From assembly GCA_009731375.1 (NCBI GenBank), contig BJOX01000002.1, positions 1,176,416 through 1,211,969 on the forward strand: a stretch of DNA of 35,554 nucleotides, in the 5' to 3' direction. This document shows, one piece after another, positions 32,271 to 35,554 of the stretch (positions are counted from its first letter, which is position 1; each line of letters starts with the position of its first letter). The notes under the pieces were generated by a model that saw only the letters and a list, made by a program, of their open reading frames with translations, did not search any database and was not told where the DNA came from. The position numbers and the translations under genes are program-made. This DNA is from Paulinella micropora. Its lineage: Eukaryota; Cercozoa; Imbricatea; Euglyphida.

Positions 32271-32556
32271 GTATGTATTTGTATATGTATGTATGTATGT
32301 ATGTATGTGTGTATGTATGTATGTAATGTAATGTAATGTAATGTAATGTACTGTACTGTACTGTAATGTAATGTAATATACTGTACTGTACTGTACTGTA
32401 ATGTCATGTAATGTCATGTAATGTAATGTAATGTAATGTAATGTAATGTAACGTCGTGGCGCAGCGCGAGCGGTCCAGTCCTGGGTATGTATGTATGTAT
32501 GTATGTATGTATGTATGTATGTATGTATGTTGTATGTATGTATGGTATGTATGTAG

Positions 32557-32643
32557 GTGTGCGCTGCTTGCACCTTCGAGAACATGAAGAACAAAACGCA
32601 GTGTGAAGTGTGCCAGAGCAAGAAGCAAGCGGTCCTTTCCTGG
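32557..32643 (+). CDS. RanBP2/NZF-type zinc-finger exon 2
   Basis: 87 nt, phase 0: VCAACTFENMKNKTQCEVCQ then SKKQAVLSW, with the same borders as finger 1. It has Thr-Phe after the second Cys and a hydrophobic residue (Val) between the last two Cys. In NZF fingers such as those of NPL4 and TAB2, this TF/hydrophobic set contacts ubiquitin. Tandem duplicate of finger 1 with six or so nucleotide changes. Confidence 0.8.
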
Positions 32644-32654
32644 GTATGTATTTG

Positions 32655-32687
<33 letters not shown>

Positions 32688-32846
32688 TGTATGTAATGTA
32701 ATGTAATGTAATGTACTGTACTGTACTGTAATGTAATGTAATTTAATGTAATTTAATGTAATGTAATGTAATGTGGCTCAGCGCGAGCGGTCCAGTCCTG
32801 GGTATGTATGTATGTATGTATGTATGTATGTATGGTATGTATGTAG

Positions 32847-32947
32847 GTGTGCGCTGCTTGCACCTTCGAGAACATGAAGAACAAAACGCAGTGTGAAGTG
32901 TGCCAGAGCAAGAAGAAGAACCCCGCGCAGCCCCAGCACTGTAATAG
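32847..32947 (+). CDS. RanBP2/NZF-type zinc-finger exon 3
   Basis: VCAACTFENMKNKTQCEVCQ then SKKKNPAQPQHCN, acceptor ATGTAG, donor GTAGGT after AATAG (phase 2). Finger sequence as in exon 2, but it lacks the AVLSW end, so it closes the array. A (GTAG)n/(GATA)n intron follows. Confidence 0.75.
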
Positions 32948-33040
32948 GTAGGTAGGTAGGTAGGTAGGTAGATGGGTAGATAGATGGGTAGATAGATGGA
33001 TAGATAGATAGATATAGATAGATATAGATAGATAGATTTT

Positions 33041-33077
<37 letters not shown>

Positions 33078-33220
33078 CAGCCAGCAGACACAGAGAAGGA
33101 GACAGAGAAGGAGAAGGAGAAAGCGAAAAGGAAAGAGAAAAGGAAAGAGAAAGAGAAAGAGAAAGGAATGGGGAAAGGGAAAGGCAAGGTTGCGAAGGCT
33201 GGACGGACAGGCAAGCAAAG
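33078..33220 (+). CDS. Lys-rich exon
   Basis: Acceptor GATAGATAG at the end of (AGAT)n, donor GTACAT at 33221. In one frame it reads QPADTEKETEKEKEKAKRKE and ends KVAKAGRTGKQ; the +1 frame is also open and Arg-rich (SSQQTQRRRQRR). The finger-3 donor phase favours the +1 frame if spliced at 33077, so the frame is unsettled. Either way it is a basic, nucleic-acid- or nucleus-directed type of segment. Confidence 0.5.
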
Positions 33221-33371
33221 GTACATACACACATACACATACATACATACACGCATACATACATACATACACATACATGCATGTTCGTGCCCTAAAGTGA
33301 AGAGCAAGCGAATCTTATCTCTCTCTCTCTCTCTCTCTCTCTTCACTCTCTTCTCTCTCTTCTCTCTCTCT

Positions 33372-33413
<42 letters not shown>

Positions 33414-33468
33414 CTCCTCTCTCTCTTCTCTCTCTCTCTCTCTCCTCTCTTCTCTCTCTTCTCTCTAG
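33221..33468. repeat. (ATAC)n and (CT)n intron-like sequence
   Basis: (ACAT)n 33221-33276, a short unique piece CGTGCCCTAAAGTGAAGAGC, then about 150 bp of (CT)n ending CTCTCTAG, a perfect polypyrimidine tract plus acceptor built from a dinucleotide repeat. Confidence 0.85.
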
Positions 33469-33479
33469 CGGGGTGGAGG

Positions 33480-33539
<60 letters not shown>

Positions 33540-33602
33540 GGATGGATAGATAGATAGATAGATAGAAGAGGCAGTGTCAGACCAGACAGACCAGCAACAA
33601 GC
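33469..33602 (+). CDS. GVEE...KRQCQTRQTSNK exon unit, copy 1, split by (GATA)n
   Basis: After (CT)nTAG the sequence CGGGGTGGAGGAG reads GVEE, then (GATA)n to 33565, then AAGAGGCAGTGTCAGACCAG to donor C|GTATGT at 33603, reading KRQCQTRQTSNK. Compare copy 2 at 33721. The (GATA)n sits inside the unit and may be an expansion within an exon. Confidence 0.4.
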
Positions 33603-33654
33603 GTATGTCCTCTTCTCTCTCTTCTCTCTCTTCTCTCTCTTCTCTCTCTTCTCT

Positions 33655-33700
<46 letters not shown>

Positions 33701-33720
33701 CTTCTCTCTTTTCTCTCTAG
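33603..33720. repeat. (CT)n array ending in TAG
   Basis: Second CT-rich array, again closing with TTTTCTCTCTAG in front of the second GVEE unit. Confidence 0.9.
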
Positions 33721-33821
33721 CGGGGTCGAGGAGGACATACATACATACATACATACATACACATTATTCTATTTATTTCTTTTTAAGAGGCAGTGTCAGA
33801 CCAGACAGACCAGCAACAAGC
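33721..33821 (+). CDS. GVEED...KRQCQTRQTSNK exon unit, copy 2, split by (ATAC)n
   Basis: CGGGGTCGAGGAGGAC reads GVEED (GTC for GTG is synonymous with copy 1). Then comes an (ATAC)n and AT-rich spacer, then AAGAGGCAGTGTCAGACCAG to C|GTATGT at 33822. The spacer ends TTTCTTTTTAAG, which could serve as acceptor. Confidence 0.4.
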
Positions 33822-33852
33822 GTATGTCCGCATATATACACTATTATCATCA

Positions 33853-33856
33853 TCAC

Positions 33857-33899
<43 letters not shown>
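33853..33899. repeat. (TTA)n array
   Basis: Trinucleotide array in front of the tandem repeat at 33901. Confidence 0.9.
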
Positions 33900-33900
33900 T

Positions 33901-34873
33901 TGGAGTGTTGACTGTGACATATTTGAGGGAAATCCCGATGAAAAAACCTAGTCACACTTGCTAAACAGAGTTCCAGCCCAATGGCCTCAAGGCGTTAAAC
34001 TGTGACGCCAACTCATAACCCTTTGGTGGTAGATGCTGGGGAGGAGGGTCGTTGCGCGCGTAAAAGATCTTAAACTCCGCATATGCTGGTTGATAGCCCA
34101 GGACCCAGCAGACACCAGATTGTTATGGGTGGGGTTTCGAGGCAGCTCTAGCAACCGCGCTTGGTGTATGCACTTGCACATTCGGTGACGTCTTGCAAGA
34201 GGTTGCTGGGACTGCGGAATAACCTCGGCTTAGTGCAGTCTTGCCCTCAGGAGCTCCATCGGTGGCCCCGATCATCAGGCGAGAGACTGACACGGGGGGG
34301 TGGAGGACCTCGAACAAGGGTATTGGAGGCTTATGTCCGTTGAGGATATGCCATTAGCTGCATCAGTACGCCTCAGATATAGTAAATCTGCCTTGGAGTG
34401 TTGACTGTGACATATTTGAGGGAAATCCCGATGAAAAAACCTAGTCACACTTGCTAAACAGAGTTCCAGCCCAATGGCCTCAAGGCGTTAAACTGTGACG
34501 CCAACTCATAACCCTTTGGTGGTAGATGCTGGGGAGGAGGGTCGTTGCGCGCGTAAAAGATCTTAAACTCCGCATATGCTGGTTGATAGCCCAGGACCCA
34601 GCAGACACCAGATTGTTATGGGTGGGGTTTCGAGGCAGCTCTAGCAACCGCGCTTGGTGTATGCACTTGCACATTCGGTGACGTCTTGCAAGAGGTTGCT
34701 GGGACTGCGGAATAACCTCGGCTTAGTGCAGTCTTGCCCTCAGGAGCTCCATCGGTGGCCCCGATCATCAGGCGAGAGACTGACACGGGGGGGTGGAGGA
34801 CCTCGAACAAGGGTATTGGAGGCTTATGTCCGTTGAGGATATGCCATTAGCTGCATCAGTACGCCTCAGATAT

Positions 34874-34877
<4 letters not shown>
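33901..34877 (+). mobile_element. Tandem pair of a 484-bp repeat with (TTA)n flanks
   Basis: 33901-34384 and 34394-34877 match base for base as far as read (offset 493), joined by AATCTGCCT. (TTA)n lies before the first and after the second copy. The body has no long frame on either strand. TTGATAGCCCAGGACCC (about 34090) resembles the A-box of the SINE at 26982, but a B-box is weak. SINE-like retroposon inserted twice or duplicated; a local assembly repeat is possible. Confidence 0.6.
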
Positions 34878-34929
<52 letters not shown>

Positions 34930-34952
34930 TATTATCATTATAATAATCATCA

Positions 34953-34983
<31 letters not shown>

Positions 34984-35200
34984 TATTATTATTATTATTA
35001 TTATACGTATTTACTAAATATATTATGTACACGAATCGAGTACTTGTTACAACCGCATGCGTGTATTGAAGGTATGTGCGTATGTATGTATGTATGTATG
35101 TATGTATGTATGTATGTATGTATGTATGTATGTGTATGTATGTATGTATGTATGTAAGTAAGTAAGTATGTATGTATGTATGTATGTATGTATGTCAGTG
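34878..35200. repeat. (TTA)n and (GTAT)n arrays
   Basis: (TTA)n with CAT variants 34878-35005, unique 35006-35070, then (GTAT)n 35071-35195. Confidence 0.9.
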
Positions 35201-35252
35201 CGTCTGTTTCGTCCTCTAAGCGCCGCTGCCAGCAGACCGAGCAAGAATATGT
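35201..35252 (+). CDS. Possible short basic exon
   Basis: Between (GTAT)n arrays, GTTTCGTCCTCTAAGCGCCG... reads SSKRRCQQTEQEY before TGTATG repeats resume. Similar in style to KRQCQTRQTSNK upstream. Another open frame reads VRLFRPLSAAASRPSKN. Borders are not clear. Confidence 0.3.
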
Positions 35253-35345
35253 ATGTGTGTGTATGTATGTATGTATGTATGTATGTATGTACGCACGTAC
35301 GTACGTACGTACGTACGTATGTATGTATGTATGTATGTATGTGTG

Positions 35346-35377
<32 letters not shown>

Positions 35378-35403
35378 GATGGATGGATGTATGTTATGTA
35401 TGT

Positions 35404-35434
<31 letters not shown>

Positions 35435-35440
35435 TGTATG
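35253..35440. repeat. (GTAT)n / (CGTA)n array
   Basis: GTAT repeat with a CGTA core at 35288-35320 and GGAT units at 35376-35388. Confidence 0.9.
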
Positions 35441-35446
35441 TCCCAG

Positions 35447-35528
35447 CAGGCAAAGCAGCACCAAGAGCCGCAAGCGAGCAGCCGCCAACAACACGCGGCA
35501 CACGGACACACACACACAGAGACTCTAG
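35447..35528 (+). CDS. Possible C-terminal exon, basic tail
   Basis: After TGTATGTCCCAG the frame reads RQSSTKSRKRAAANNTRHTD then THTQRL and TAG at 35526-35528. The KSRKR cluster could be a nuclear localisation signal. It is a plausible last exon for the plus-strand series. Confidence 0.4.
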
Positions 35529-35530
35529 AG

Positions 35531-35554
35531 GGGGGGGGGGGGGGGGGGGGGGGG
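35531..35554. other. Terminal poly-G run
   Basis: 24 consecutive G at the very end of the sequence; more likely a sequencing or assembly end effect than biology. Confidence 0.7.

Noticed and set aside
35531-35554. Poly-G tract as a biological element
   Set aside because: Located exactly at the sequence end, where low-quality or artefactual homopolymers are common.

Overview
This window is nuclear DNA of a eukaryote. It has short coding exons with GT..AG borders, RanBP2-type zinc-finger and leucine-rich-repeat (LRR) exons, a broken gag-like retroelement, a tRNA-derived SINE and a very high load of tri-, tetra- and pentanucleotide repeats. No bacterial, phage or CRISPR features were seen. The lineage cannot be fixed from the sequence; a protist, alga or invertebrate are all possible. 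Nine N gaps and several near-identical sequences on either side of 10-N gaps show a fragmented, partly redundant assembly.

Layout. 1-1196: (ATCT)n/(AGAT)n arrays that switch strand. 1531-5519: a frameshifted retroelement with gag-like reading frames and a zinc knuckle. 5520-7850: AT-rich DNA with little to call, ending in a short acidic terminal exon (7859-7927). 8002-10680: the most striking locus. Twelve 84-nt LRR exons alternate between the two strands. Each plus exon sits tail-to-tail with a minus exon, separated by only 4 bp (GTAC) in five of six pairs, and the pairs are separated head-to-head by GC-rich palindromes. A terminal LRR exon of the minus-strand gene lies at 8002-8406. 10330-11170: GT/GA arrays with LRR remnants. 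11500-12490: poly(A)-tailed repeat ends. 12500-13200: isolated exon candidates.

14976-35528: plus-strand exon candidates embedded in introns made almost only of simple repeats. In order they encode an acidic/basic 13-residue repeat, a UBA-like segment, a UIM-like ubiquitin-interacting motif followed by eight decayed copies, repeated FTEFNATG, LFNALAS and [11 protein letters not shown] cassettes, an IDxxPExKGQ segment with a Ser-rich tail, repeated EGEAGEISDV and [15 protein letters not shown] cassettes, a poly-Ser exon, three RanBP2/NZF zinc-finger exons, lysine-rich exons and a basic C-terminus with a stop. Many exons end exactly where a (GTAT)n or (GTAA)n array begins, so the repeat itself supplies the 5' splice site. 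SINE-like elements, a 140-bp foldback element and a tandem 484-bp repeat lie in the same stretch.

How it may work (inference). The LRR locus looks like two antisense LRR genes with interdigitated exons, built so that inverting one block swaps exons between the genes without breaking either. The 15-35 kb stretch may be one gene for a ubiquitin-binding protein (UBA-like, UIM, NZF) whose exons were tandemly duplicated with their repeat-made introns; alternatively it is a field of exon fragments spread by microsatellite growth. Transcript data would separate these.
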